A DNA stretch of 64,000 nucleotides, from positions 310,001-374,000 of the forward strand of contig NZ_JAGEOK010000003.1 of the NCBI RefSeq assembly GCF_017573545.1, given 5' to 3'. The notes below the pieces were generated by a model. The model was given only the letters and a program-made list of their open reading frames with translations, was not told the origin of the DNA and made no database searches. Made by a program: the position numbers and the translations under genes. The DNA comes from Actinomadura nitritigenes (GTDB lineage: Bacteria > Actinomycetota > Actinomycetes > Streptosporangiales > Streptosporangiaceae). Below, piece after piece: positions 1-9,435 of the stretch; within the stretch, counting starts at the first letter, position 1, and each line of letters begins with the position of its first letter.

Positions 1-102
1 AACATCCAGCGCGTGCGCGCCGTCGTGAACGGCAGCACCAAGCGGATCAACGCCTGCACCTCCTGCATCAAGGCCGGCAAGATCGTCAAGCCGACCGTCT
101 GA
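1..102 (+). CDS. rpmB: 50S ribosomal protein L28 (C-terminal part)
   Basis: The window opens inside this gene. The readable 33 residues, from NIQRVRAVVNG to KIVKPTV, match the C-terminal half of bacterial ribosomal protein L28, a structural protein of the large subunit. The CTSCIKAGKI stretch keeps two cysteines, as in Zn-ribbon-type L28. The stop is TGA at 100-102. The start codon and N-terminus lie outside the window. thiD converges from the other strand and the two share hairpins in the 230-bp gap. Confidence 0.93.
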   Translation, partial: NIQRVRAVVNGSTKRINACTSCIKAGKIVKPTV

Positions 103-222
103 ACCGCGGGTCGCGAGCCTGAGCCGGTTCATCGGGACTGCCCGGTGAGCCGGTTTTCGCATGCCCGGGGCTCGTGTCGCGGAGGCCATTCCGGCGAGCT
201 CATCCCGGTAGCGGCGCCCGGC

Positions 223-242
223 GGTCACGCGAGCGCGTGACC
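223..242. terminator. Hairpin in rpmB-thiD gap
   Basis: GGTCACGC and GCGTGACC form a perfect 8-bp stem with a GAGC tetraloop. It lies between the convergent rpmB and thiD ends, with no U-tract. It may act as a transcript end for either strand. Confidence 0.45.
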
Positions 243-245
243 TGA

Positions 246-281
246 CCGGTGGAGGCGACGCCGGAGGCGAGCCTCCACCGG
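246..281. terminator. Bidirectional hairpin terminator between rpmB and thiD
   Basis: CCGGTGGAGGC (246-256) and GCCTCCACCGG (271-281) form a perfect 11-bp stem with a 14-nt loop, placed between two convergent genes. There is no U-run, as is common for actinobacterial terminators. The rest of the gap (103-334) shows no ORF that I would defend. Confidence 0.6.
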
Positions 282-334
282 GAAGATCGCGAAGCGATGC
301 CGCGCCCGCACGAGCACGGTCGAGGGACGAGCCG

Positions 335-1204
<870 letters not shown>

Positions 1205-1229
1205 ACGGCGCGGCTTCCGGCCGGGGAGC

Positions 1230-2180
1230 TCACAGGATGGTGCAGGCCAGCTTGTTCATGATGCAGTAGGTCGGCTTCCGCGGCGTGCCGTTCGCGGTGA
1301 AGACGAACTGGGCGGAGCGTCCGGGCGCGAGACCCGTGCGGCCGCGGACGTAGGCGAGCTGCCCGGTCTTCACGACGATCGCACCGCTGACGGTGCGCAC
1401 CGTCACGTTCGGGATCCTGAAGGCGAGCGCCCAGCGGGAGATCGCCTGCTGCCCCTGGTTGGTGACGGTGCCGGTGGCCCGGAACGCCGTGCTGGTGCGG
1501 GAGACGACGTGGAAGGCGATGACGAGCCCGTCGGGGCGGCTCGCGCGGCTGGCGCGGTTGCCGGGCCCGCGCTGGGAGACGGTGCTGTCGCGCGGGTTGG
1601 TGTCGACGGGGTTCTTGGGGGCGCCGCCGGCGAAGTTGAGCGAGATCTGCTGCGTGCTCAGCGCGTAGGCGACGACGCCGACGGCGATGACGAGCGCGAC
1701 GATCGGCAGCATCGGGACGGGGAGCGCGGACACGAGCCGGGCGACCCGGGCCCGTGTCGAGGGCGCGGAGGCCGCGGGATCCGCGGCGGGCGGGGCGGGA
1801 GCCTGCGCTATGCCGTCGGCGGCGGGACCCGCCATGGGCCCGGACGGCGTGCGGGAGGAGGCGGGAGCGCCGGGGACGCGGTCGTCGCGGCCGGCCATGG
1901 CGGCGGGGAGGTCGCCCGGGTAGTCGCCGGGATAGGGCTCGAAGCGGCGCGGGTCCGGCGGGCCGTGCTGGCGCTGCGCGGCGGGCGGCGGGCCGGCCGG
2001 GGAACCGGGCGAGGAGGCGGGAGGGTAGGGCTCGTAGGAGAAGAACACCTGGTCGTCGGTCGGGCCGGAGAAGGCCTCGAAGGACGGGCCGGGAGGGGCT
2101 CCGAGGAACGAACCCGCGGGCGCCGGATCGTCCGGCGCGGGCTCGTCATCGGGTCGCTCGCGCTTGGTGTGTCGTCCCAT
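1230..2180 (-). CDS. Membrane-anchored protein with CBM2-like extracellular domain
   Basis: 316 residues in three parts. The first is a cytoplasmic Pro/Ala/Gly-rich low-complexity region (1 to about 145). The second is one transmembrane helix ([19 protein letters not shown], about 150-170). The third is a C-terminal beta-rich domain (about 215-316) with features of cellulose-binding (CBM2) folds: conserved aromatic and hydrophobic strands ([16 protein letters not shown]), and a cysteine pair in [12 protein letters not shown] that could close the sheet. The role is unknown, perhaps cell-envelope carbohydrate binding. A protein of the same architecture is encoded at 49438-50295. The ATG follows GAGG at good spacing. 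It sits between thiL and thiD, and nothing links it to thiamin chemistry. Confidence 0.7.
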   Translation of the reverse strand: MGRHTKRERPDDEPAPDDPAPAGSFLGAPPGPSFEAFSGPTDDQVFFSYEPYPPASSPGSPAGPPPAAQRQHGPPDPRRFEPYPGDYPGDLPAAMAGRDDRVPGAPASSRTPSGPMAGPAADGIAQAPAPPAADPAASAPSTRARVARLVSALPVPMLPIVALVIAVGVVAYALSTQQISLNFAGGAPKNPVDTNPRDSTVSQRGPGNRASRASRPDGLVIAFHVVSRTSTAFRATGTVTNQGQQAISRWALAFRIPNVTVRTVSGAIVVKTGQLAYVRGRTGLAPGRSAQFVFTANGTPRKPTYCIMNKLACTIL

Positions 2181-2202
2181 CCCATTCCTCTTCGATCACA
2201 GG

Positions 2203-2226
2203 ATGTATACCAAACCAGTACCAAAC
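2203..2226 (-). promoter_or_regulatory. Candidate extended -10 and TACCAAAC direct repeat
   Basis: Read on the minus strand, GGTATACAT (2203-2211) resembles an extended -10 box, about 25-30 bp before the CBM2-like gene start. It overlaps an 8-bp direct repeat, TACCAAAC on the plus strand, at 2208-2215 and 2219-2226 (11-bp period), which could be a regulator site. No convincing -35 is seen. If real, the gene has its own promoter apart from thiL. Confidence 0.35.
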
Positions 2227-2282
2227 ATGCCTACCGGATGAGGGAAAGCCCACCCCGCCGGCACCCGGCGTCAACCGGCCGT

Positions 2283-3203
2283 TCACCCCCGGAAATGGTC
2301 CCACCCGGCGGCGTCCGGAACGCGCCCGTCGACGCGCACTCCCGCACCCCTTCGTACGGCTCCGATCACCGTCCAGGACGGGGGCGGCGGCGAACCGGGC
2401 GGGAACGCGCCGGCGAACGCGTGGTCCTCGCCGCCGGCGAGCACGTGCCGCAGCCCGTCCGGGCCGAAGGACTCCGGGACGACCAGTGTCGCGGAGTCGA
2501 CGTCGATCCGCACCCCGCTCGCCTCGGCGAGGTGCCCGAGGTCCTGGACGAGGCCGTCGCTGACGTCGAGCAGCGCGGTCGCGCCCGCGTCCCGCGCCTC
2601 GGCGCCCGCCTCGTACGGCGGCTCGGGGCGGCGGTGCGCGGCGAGCAGTTCGGCGGGCCCGTCGCGCCCCTCGGCGAGCAGCGCCAGCCCGGCGGAGGCG
2701 TACCCGAGCCGGCCGCGCACCGCGACGAGGTCGCCGGGACGGGCGCCGGACCGGGTGAGCGGCGCGCCGCCGCCGAGGTCGCCGAGCGCGGTGATCGCGA
2801 GGGTGACCTCGTCCGCGCCGACCACGTCGCCGCCCGCGACGGACGCGCCGGCGCGGCGGCACTCGTCGGCGAGGCCGTCGTAGAGCCGTTCGGCCCAGGC
2901 GGTCTCGGTGGACGGCGGCGCCGCGAACCCGACGAGCAGCGCGGTCGGGCGGGCGCCCATCGCGACCACGTCGGCGAGGTTCTGCGCGGCGGCCTTGCGG
3001 CCGATGTCGTAGGGGCCGGACCAGTCGCGGCGGAAGTGCCGTCCCTCGACGAGCAGGTCGGTGGTGGCGGCGACGCGGCCGTCCGGTGCGGCGACGACCG
3101 CGGCGTCGTCGCCGGGGCCGAGCAGGACGGCGGGGCCCTGCGGCAGCCGCCGCGTCAGCCGGCCGATCAGCCCGAACTCGCCCAGCTCCCCGATGGTGCC
3201 CAT
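2283..3203 (-). CDS. thiL: Thiamine-monophosphate kinase
   Basis: Phosphorylates thiamin monophosphate to the active cofactor thiamin diphosphate using ATP. It has 306 residues, normal for the PurM/ThiL fold. Motifs in order are FGLIGRL near the N-terminus, the metal and nucleotide site GPGDDAAV (about 29-36), [11 protein letters not shown] (about 47-57), the GGDVVGADE segment (about 122-130) and [10 protein letters not shown] in the C-terminal half. The ATG start is preceded by GGGGCGG. It is the first gene of the minus-strand group that ends in thiD. Confidence 0.95.
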   Translation of the reverse strand: MGTIGELGEFGLIGRLTRRLPQGPAVLLGPGDDAAVVAAPDGRVAATTDLLVEGRHFRRDWSGPYDIGRKAAAQNLADVVAMGARPTALLVGFAAPPSTETAWAERLYDGLADECRRAGASVAGGDVVGADEVTLAITALGDLGGGAPLTRSGARPGDLVAVRGRLGYASAGLALLAEGRDGPAELLAAHRRPEPPYEAGAEARDAGATALLDVSDGLVQDLGHLAEASGVRIDVDSATLVVPESFGPDGLRHVLAGGEDHAFAGAFPPGSPPPPSWTVIGAVRRGAGVRVDGRVPDAAGWDHFRG

Positions 3204-3358
3204 CCGCCCCGTTCCCGCCCTCTCACCGCCCGGCCGCCGTGCCCCGCCGGCCTCGTCCGGCCCGCGAAAGGGCTGTGCGCCCCCCGAACGCCCACGGCGC
3301 CGCCTAACACGATACGGTGACCGTCCGACGGCTAATTCTCCGCCCAGGGGAGGACGTG

Positions 3359-3592
3359 ATGGTGCAGGCCTACATCCTCATCCAGACCGAGGTGGGCAAG
3401 GCCGCCGAGGTCGCGGGGCACATCTCCGGCGTGCCCGGTGTGACCCTGGCGGAGGACGTCACGGGACCCTACGACGTGATCGTCCGAGCGGAGGCGCGGA
3501 ATGTGGACGAGCTGGGCAAGCTCGTCGTCGCGCAGATCCAGACGGTCGAGGGCATCACGCGCACTCTCACCTGCCCCATTGTCCACATCTGA
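3359..3592 (+). CDS. Stand-alone RAM (Lrp/AsnC ligand-binding) domain protein
   Basis: 77 residues, all of it the alphabeta-sandwich RAM domain (MVQAYILIQTEVGKAAEV, then SGVPGVTLAEDVTGPYDVIV), with no helix-turn-helix. Stand-alone RAM proteins of this size are thought to form ring oligomers and bind amino acids, and may modulate Lrp-type regulators. The target here is unknown. ATG 3359 is chosen because AGGGGAGGA lies just upstream, and earlier in-frame codons lack a ribosome site. Its stop overlaps the start region of the DUF3515 lipoprotein, so the two are probably co-translated. Confidence 0.88.
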   Translation: MVQAYILIQTEVGKAAEVAGHISGVPGVTLAEDVTGPYDVIVRAEARNVDELGKLVVAQIQTVEGITRTLTCPIVHI

Positions 3593-4052
3593 GATCCGGT
3601 TCCGCTGGGCGCCGCTCCTGCTGGCTCCGCTGATGCTGCTGCCCGCCGCGTGCGGGGACGGCGCGGTGGAGGTCCCGGTTCCGCATCCTGACGCGGCGAC
3701 GCGGCGGCTCTGTGAAGGGCTCCGCCTGCCCGCGAAGGTGCACGGTCGATCGTTGCGCGACACGAAGCCGGATTCGCAGCTGACGGCGGCGTGGGGTTCG
3801 CCGGCGATCGCGCTGCGCTGCGGCGTGCCGATACCGGCGGCGCTGCGGCAGACGTCGGAGCTGGTGGACATCAACGGGATCAGCTGGTTCGGGCAGCCGG
3901 TGGACCGTCCGGTGACCTGGACGGCGGTGGGGCGGCAGGCGTACGTCGAGGTGACCGTCCCGGCGAAGTACCGGCCGGCCGGGGACGTGCTGATCGAGCT
4001 GACCCCGGCGATCAAGGCGACGATCCCGGCGAAGCCGGAGGGCCAGATCTAG
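3579..4052 (+). CDS. DUF3515 family lipoprotein
   Basis: 157 residues if translation begins at TTG 3579, which lies inside the end of the RAM-domain gene (14-nt overlap). The N-terminus has a positive residue, a hydrophobic core (WAPLLLAPLMLL) and a lipobox-like PAAC, so I read it as a lipoprotein attached outside the membrane. The body keeps the DUF3515 pattern (CEGLRLP, WGSPAIALRCGVP, ITWTAVGRQAYVEV-type strand). The function is not known. In other actinomycetes, as I remember them, a DUF3515 gene also sits between ddl and thiL. The start is uncertain because no clear ribosome site is visible, and coupling to the upstream stop is likely. Confidence 0.75.
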   Translation: MSTSEIRFRWAPLLLAPLMLLPAACGDGAVEVPVPHPDAATRRLCEGLRLPAKVHGRSLRDTKPDSQLTAAWGSPAIALRCGVPIPAALRQTSELVDINGISWFGQPVDRPVTWTAVGRQAYVEVTVPAKYRPAGDVLIELTPAIKATIPAKPEGQI

Positions 4053-4062
4053 GCCGTCCCGC

Positions 4063-4671
4063 TCATGCGCGGGCGCCGTCGCCGCCGGGCAGGATGAGCC
4101 GCGCCATCTCGGCGAGCCGGTCGGCCATGCGGGTGTAGGAGGTGTAGCCCATGCCGGCGTGCAGGAGCGCACCCGAGTAGGCCAGTTCCAGCGCGCCGAG
4201 GACCGCGGGGTCGTCGTGGTCGCCGAGCGCGTCCCGCAGCCGGGTGCGGATCGCGGCGCCGACGCGGGCGCGCAGCTCCCGGACGTCGGGGTCGGTGCCG
4301 AGCATCGCGGTGGTGCACGCCGCGGCGAGCTCCGGCTCGTCGGAGACCAGCAGCGCGATCTCGCGCAGCACCCGCTCGACGCGGCCGGTCACGTCCCGGT
4401 CCCCGCCGGTCTCGACGGGCGGCAGCGCGCTGAGGCGCCGCCAGAACACCTCGGTGATCAGGTGGTTCTTGGACGCGAAGTAGGTGTAGGCGGTGGCCGG
4501 CGCCACGCCCGCGCGGCGGGCGACGTTGCGGACGGTCAGCCCCTCGTAGCCGGTGTCGCGGACCTCCTCGACGGCGGCGTCGGTGAGCCGGCGCACCGTA
4601 TCGGCCTGCCGCGGCGTGAGGCGGCGGCGCGGGGGCTCGGTCGACACTTCTCCGGACACATGTCCAGACAT
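4063..4671 (-). CDS. TetR family transcriptional regulator
   Basis: 202 residues. The N-terminal helix-turn-helix spans about residues 20-65 (YEGLTVRNVARRAGVAPATA followed by YTYFASKNHLI), the normal TetR DNA-binding signature. A helical ligand domain follows, with no identifiable ligand motif. The gene is divergent from the HpnR-like gene. An 18-bp palindrome (4651-4668) overlaps its first codons, and almost the same palindrome lies before the SDR gene at 11725, so autoregulation plus control of the SDR is a strong inference. The annotated ATG has no ribosome site and lies at the operator, so a leaderless start or a downstream GTG (4647) is possible. Confidence 0.9.
   Translation of the reverse strand: MSGHVSGEVSTEPPRRRLTPRQADTVRRLTDAAVEEVRDTGYEGLTVRNVARRAGVAPATAYTYFASKNHLITEVFWRRLSALPPVETGGDRDVTGRVERVLREIALLVSDEPELAAACTTAMLGTDPDVRELRARVGAAIRTRLRDALGDHDDPAVLGALELAYSGALLHAGMGYTSYTRMADRLAEMARLILPGGDGARA
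4651..4668. promoter_or_regulatory. TetR operator palindrome, copy 1
   Basis: TCCGGACACATGTCCAGA is an inverted repeat (TCyGGACA / TGTCCAGA with a 2-bp centre). It differs at only two positions from the copy at 11667-11684. It overlaps the start of the TetR gene, typical of autoregulation. Confidence 0.75.
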
Positions 4672-4709
4672 TAGTTCGACGCCCGCCGCCCCGGCAACTC
4701 GTTAACTCT

Positions 4710-4721
4710 CCGTGATCACGG
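4710..4721. promoter_or_regulatory. Palindrome CCGTGATCACGG upstream of the radical SAM gene
   Basis: A perfect 12-bp palindrome in the 126-bp divergent region between the TetR gene and the HpnR-like gene, flanked by imperfect GTTAAC/GTAAC arms. It is distinct from the TetR operator, so a second regulator may act here. Confidence 0.4.
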
Positions 4722-4797
4722 GTAACAGTCCGCTGTCCGGGGCGCCGCGTTCCCGGCACCACAGCGAACGACCGACGCGCCTGGGAAGGGAAACCCG

Positions 4798-6273
4798 ATG
4801 CGCACTCTCCTGGTCCATCCCAGCGGACTGATGTACTCGGAGATCTTCCTGCGGCTGGAACCGCTCGGCGTCGAGCGGGTCGCCGCCGCGCTGCGCACCG
4901 CCGGCCACCAGGTCCGGCTGCTGGACCTGCAGGTCTTCACCCACGACGACCTGCGCCGCGAGCTGCGCGAGTTCCGGCCGGAGGCGGTCGGGTTCGGGGT
5001 GAACTACCTGGCCAACGTGCCGGAGATGATCGACCTCGCCAAGGAGGTCAAGCGCCGGCTGCCGGAGTGCTTCGTGTTCGCCGGCGGGCACAGCGTCTCG
5101 TTCATCGCCGCGCACGTCCTCGACCAGGCGAACGGCGCGCTGGACGCGGTGCTGCGCGGGGAGGGCGAGGTCGCCGCGCCGCTGCTGCTGGAGGCCGCGC
5201 GCGACGGCGGGCTCGGCGAGGTGCCGGGCGCCGTGACCGCCGACGGCACCTGCAAGAAGGTGCCGCTGCTGCTCGACAGCCTGGACGCGCCCCGCCCGGC
5301 CCGCGACCTGACCCGGCGCCGCCACAAGTACTTCATCGGCGTCCTGGACCCGGCCGCGTCCATCGAGTTCACCCGCGGCTGCCCCTGGGACTGCTCGTTC
5401 TGCAGCGCGTGGACGTTCTACGGGCGCACGTACCGGAAGGTGTCGGCGGAGGCGGCGGCGGAGGAGATCGCGTCGATCCGCGAGCCCGGCCTGTTCATCG
5501 TCGACGACGTCGCGTTCATCAAGCCCGAGCACGGCGACGCGATCGCCGCCGAGGTGGAGCGGCGCGGCATCCGAAAGGAGTACTACCTGGAGACCCGCGC
5601 GGACGTGCTGCTGCGCCACCCCGAGGTCTTCGAGCGGTGGCGGCGGCTCGGCCTGAACTACATGTTCCTCGGCATGGAGGCGCTCGACGAGGAGGGCCTC
5701 GACCGATACCGCAAGCGGACCAGCCCGGACACCAACATCAAGGCCCTGGAGCTCGCCCGCAAGATGGGCCTCACCGTGGCCATCAACCTGATCGTGGACC
5801 CGGCCTGGGACGCCCGGCAGTTCAAGCTCGTCCGCGAGTGGGCGCTGTCGGTGCCGGAGATCGTCAACCTCACCGTGATGACGCCCTATCCCGGCACGGA
5901 GATCTGGCACACCGAGTCCCGCAAGCTGACCACGCGCGACTACCGGCTCTTCGACATCCAGCACGCGGTGGTGCCGACGAACCTGCCGCTGTACGAGTTC
6001 TACCGCGAGCTGGTGAGGACGCAGTCCGTGATGAACCGCAAGCATCTCGGCGTCGCCGCGGCTGCGCAGACGCTCGGCATCATGGGCCGCCACCTGTGGC
6101 ACGGGCAGACGAACTTCGCCAGGTCGATCTGGAAGTTCCGGTCCGTCTACAACGCCGACCGGCAGTACGGCGACCACCTGCGCAAGGTCCGCTACGAGCT
6201 GCCGGTGCCCGACCACCGCTCGGTCGGGCCCGCCGGCCGCAAGGAGCTCTACATCCACGAGCGCCAGCGCTGA
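4798..6273 (+). CDS. hpnR: B12-binding radical SAM enzyme, HpnR-like (hopanoid C-3 methylase)
   Basis: 491 residues. The N-terminal B12-binding-like Rossmann domain (about 1-140) begins MRTLLVHPSGLMYSEIFL. The radical SAM core (about 180-400) has the cluster motif CPWDCSFC (CxxxCxxC) and the following GLFIVDDVAFI and GMEALDEEGL strands. The C-terminal tail carries RSVYNADRQYGDHL. The start LVHPSGLMYSEIFLRLEPLG and the overall length fit my memory of HpnR, which methylates hopanoids at C-3 using SAM and cobalamin. Without a search this remains a family-level guess, and another class B methylase is possible. No hopanoid biosynthesis gene is in the window. It is divergent from a TetR gene and convergent with three tRNA genes. 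Confidence 0.7.
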   Translation: MRTLLVHPSGLMYSEIFLRLEPLGVERVAAALRTAGHQVRLLDLQVFTHDDLRRELREFRPEAVGFGVNYLANVPEMIDLAKEVKRRLPECFVFAGGHSVSFIAAHVLDQANGALDAVLRGEGEVAAPLLLEAARDGGLGEVPGAVTADGTCKKVPLLLDSLDAPRPARDLTRRRHKYFIGVLDPAASIEFTRGCPWDCSFCSAWTFYGRTYRKVSAEAAAEEIASIREPGLFIVDDVAFIKPEHGDAIAAEVERRGIRKEYYLETRADVLLRHPEVFERWRRLGLNYMFLGMEALDEEGLDRYRKRTSPDTNIKALELARKMGLTVAINLIVDPAWDARQFKLVREWALSVPEIVNLTVMTPYPGTEIWHTESRKLTTRDYRLFDIQHAVVPTNLPLYEFYRELVRTQSVMNRKHLGVAAAAQTLGIMGRHLWHGQTNFARSIWKFRSVYNADRQYGDHLRKVRYELPVPDHRSVGPAGRKELYIHERQR

Positions 6274-6297
6274 CCGCGACCCTGAACGGGGATCCTG

Positions 6298-6379
6298 TGG
6301 GGCGGGTGGGATTCGAACCCACTCAGACATTGCACCTGTTTTACAGACAGGCCCGACTCTCCCGCGTCGGCGCCGCCCC
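6298..6379 (-). tRNA. Atypical tRNA-Tyr (anticodon GUA)
   Basis: 82 nt. The acceptor stem GGGGCGG/CCGCCCC is perfect, with A73 and no encoded CCA. The T arm is GTGGG-TTCGAAT-CCCAC, and the anticodon arm CCTGT-CTGTAAA-ACAGG gives anticodon GTA. The variable region is about 12 nt, near tRNA-Tyr size. The body is odd: position 8 is C where U is almost universal, and the D arm can fold as CCGAC/GTCGG with an unusual GCGGGAGA loop. It could be a divergent functional tRNA-Tyr or a decaying copy. It is the last of three tRNA genes read in the same direction. Confidence 0.7.
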
Positions 6380-6383
6380 TTGC

Positions 6384-6400
6384 GCGGGCCCATGGCCCGC
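6384..6400 (-). other. Hairpin between two atypical tRNA genes
   Basis: GCGGGCC-CAT-GGCCCGC is a perfect 7-bp stem with a 3-nt loop in the 25-nt spacer between the GAG and GUA tRNA genes. It may be a processing signal or a partial terminator. Confidence 0.4.
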
Positions 6401-6404
6401 CCGG

Positions 6405-6477
6405 TACCTCCGGAGGGATTCGAACCCCCAGCACACGGCACCTCATGCCGCTGTCTCTACCGTTGGACTACGGAGGC
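6405..6477 (-). tRNA. Class-I-shaped tRNA with leucine anticodon GAG
   Basis: 73 nt. The acceptor is GCCTCCG/CGGAGGT (G1-U72 wobble) with A73, U8 and A9. The T arm is GGGGG-TTCGAAT-CCCTC. The anticodon arm GCGGC-ATGAGGT-GCCGT reads GAG (Leu, codons CUC/CUU) with G37. The variable loop is only about 5 nt (GTGCT). Canonical bacterial tRNA-Leu is class II with a long variable arm, so this is not a standard tRNA-Leu. The D stem is also weak, about 3 bp. CCA is not encoded. Confidence 0.75.
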
Positions 6478-6482
6478 GTGCG

Positions 6483-6556
6483 TGCGGCTCCCGGGATTCG
6501 AACCCGGAACGTCCACCATCTGAGGATGGCCCCTCTGCCTGTTGGGGTAGAGCCGC
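6483..6556 (-). tRNA. Class-I-shaped tRNA with leucine anticodon CAG
   Basis: 74 nt. The acceptor GCGGCTC/GAGCCGC is perfect, with A73, U8 and A9. The T arm CCGGG-TTCGAAT-CCCGG is perfect. The anticodon arm CCATC-CTCAGAT-GGTGG reads CAG (Leu, codon CUG). The variable loop is about 5 nt (ACGTT) instead of the long arm expected for tRNA-Leu. The D arm is CCCC/GGGG with a 10-nt loop, leaving no clear residue 26. It is the first tRNA of the cluster, 45 nt after the stop of the rare-codon mini-ORF. CCA is not encoded. Confidence 0.75.
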
Positions 6557-6601
6557 AGGTCTGTGCGAGGCGTCGCTCGCGGCGGCTCGGCCAGGGGGCC
6601 T

Positions 6602-6676
6602 CTAGGAGAGGGGATACCGGCCGGGGCGGGCGTGCGACGCCGAGGGCAGTCGAAGTCGTAGCTGCTCCATCGCCAT
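6602..6676 (-). CDS. 24-residue leader-like ORF upstream of the atypical tRNA cluster
   Basis: The ORF begins MAMEQLRLRLP and ends GRYPLS. It has a strong ribosome site: AGGAGG seven nucleotides before ATG 6676. Its codons are unlike the surroundings. Codons 6-10 are CTA CGA CTT CGA CTG, and TAT and CTC follow near the end. CTA, CTT, CGA and TAT are rare in such a GC-rich genome. CTT/CTC, CTG and TAT are what the three downstream tRNAs (GAG, CAG, GUA) would read. I infer a leader peptide or rare-codon sensor co-transcribed with the tRNAs. A small functional peptide is an alternative, and chance cannot be excluded. Confidence 0.5.
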   Translation of the reverse strand: MAMEQLRLRLPSASHARPGRYPLS

Positions 6677-6789
6677 GGCCGGTCCTCCTCTCGAGGTCTC
6701 GTGTCACCGTCTTCGACGGGCTGACGTGCTCTACGGTGCCATCCGCGCCGGGGGCCCGCAACGGATTTAACGCGCGGCCCGGTCCGGGG

Positions 6790-8328
<1,539 letters not shown>

Positions 8329-8403
8329 GGCACGTTCTCCTCGGGACGGGACCAGATCTCCCAAGCCTGGCACATCCGGGCAGCGGGTGTGGCCTCCGCC
8401 GGG

Positions 8404-9435
8404 TCACAGGTCGAGGGTGATCCGCCCTCCGGTGGCGCGGGAGACGCAGACCAGCATGGAGTCGTCGCCCTGGTCGGACGGCGCGCGGTCGTCCACGGCG
8501 CCGGTCAGCACGCCGGTCCGGCAGGTGCCGCAGAAGCCCTGCCGGCAGGAGTAGGCCACGTCCGGCAGCACGTCCCTGATCACGTCGAGGGCGGACCGGT
8601 CGGCGGGCACCGCGAGGGTGCGGCCGCTGCGCCGCAGCTCCACCTCGAACGGCTTCCCGCCGGCGATGGGCGGCGGCGCGAAGCGCTCGTAGTGCAGGGT
8701 CGCGTTCAGGCCGACGGCGGCGCGGACCGCGTCGATCATCGGGGCGGGGCCGCAGCAGTACACGGCGGTCCCGTCGGGGACGTCGCCGAGCAGGTCCGCG
8801 GCGGACGGCACGCCGTGCTCGTCGTCGGTGCGGACGGTCACGCGGCCGGCGGGCAGCTCGTCCAGGAACGGCAGGGACGCGCGGGTCCGGCCGGTGTAGA
8901 CCAGGCGCCAGTCGGCGCCGAACCGATCGGCGGCGACGGCCATCGGCAGGATCGGCGTGATGCCGATGCCGCCGGCGAGGAACACGTACCGGTCGTGCGC
9001 GAGGAACGGGAACGCGTTCCGGGGTCCCTGGACGGCGACCGGCGCGCCCTCCCTCAGCTCGTGCATCTCGACGGACCCGCCGCCCCCGCCGGGCAGGCGG
9101 CGGACGGCGATCCGGTAGGCGCGCCGGTCGGCGGGGTCGCCGCACAGCGAGTACTGGCGGCGGCGCCCGGACGCGAGCAGCACGTCCAGGTGGCCGCCGG
9201 GCTGCCACGCGGGCAGGGCGCGCCCGTCGGGGGCGGCGAGCCGGAGGCTCACCACGTCGTCGGCCTCGCGGCGCACCTTCTGGACGGTCAGGCGCAGCGT
9301 CCGGTCGACGGGCCGGACGGCCGGCGGGGCGGGGGCGCGCAGCGCGCGGTACCGCTGGATGCCGTTGAACGCGGCGTTCACCGCGACCCAGAACGGGTCG
9401 CGCTCGCGACGTCCCCGCAGGTCGGGCGGGATCAT
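8404..9435 (-). CDS. Ferredoxin reductase fused to 2Fe-2S ferredoxin domain
   Basis: 343 residues. It starts at ATG 9435, which overlaps the stop of the upstream diiron gene (ATGA, 4 nt). The domain order is an FAD/FMN-binding barrel (HLDVLLASGRRRQYSLCGDP), an NAD(P)-binding domain (FLAGGIGITPILPMA, CCGPAPMIDAV) and a C-terminal plant-type 2Fe-2S domain with CRQGFCGTC and a final Cys in SMLVCVSRATGG. This is the phthalate-dioxygenase-reductase type architecture, which passes electrons from NAD(P)H to an oxygenase. The coupled neighbour with two ExxH motifs is the natural electron acceptor (inference). Confidence 0.9.
   Translation of the reverse strand: MIPPDLRGRRERDPFWVAVNAAFNGIQRYRALRAPAPPAVRPVDRTLRLTVQKVRREADDVVSLRLAAPDGRALPAWQPGGHLDVLLASGRRRQYSLCGDPADRRAYRIAVRRLPGGGGGSVEMHELREGAPVAVQGPRNAFPFLAHDRYVFLAGGIGITPILPMAVAADRFGADWRLVYTGRTRASLPFLDELPAGRVTVRTDDEHGVPSAADLLGDVPDGTAVYCCGPAPMIDAVRAAVGLNATLHYERFAPPPIAGGKPFEVELRRSGRTLAVPADRSALDVIRDVLPDVAYSCRQGFCGTCRTGVLTGAVDDRAPSDQGDDSMLVCVSRATGGRITLDL

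Noticed and set aside
6468..6761. 97-codon minus-strand frame covering two tRNA genes
   Set aside because: It overlaps the tRNA genes and the better mini-ORF, with no ribosome site.
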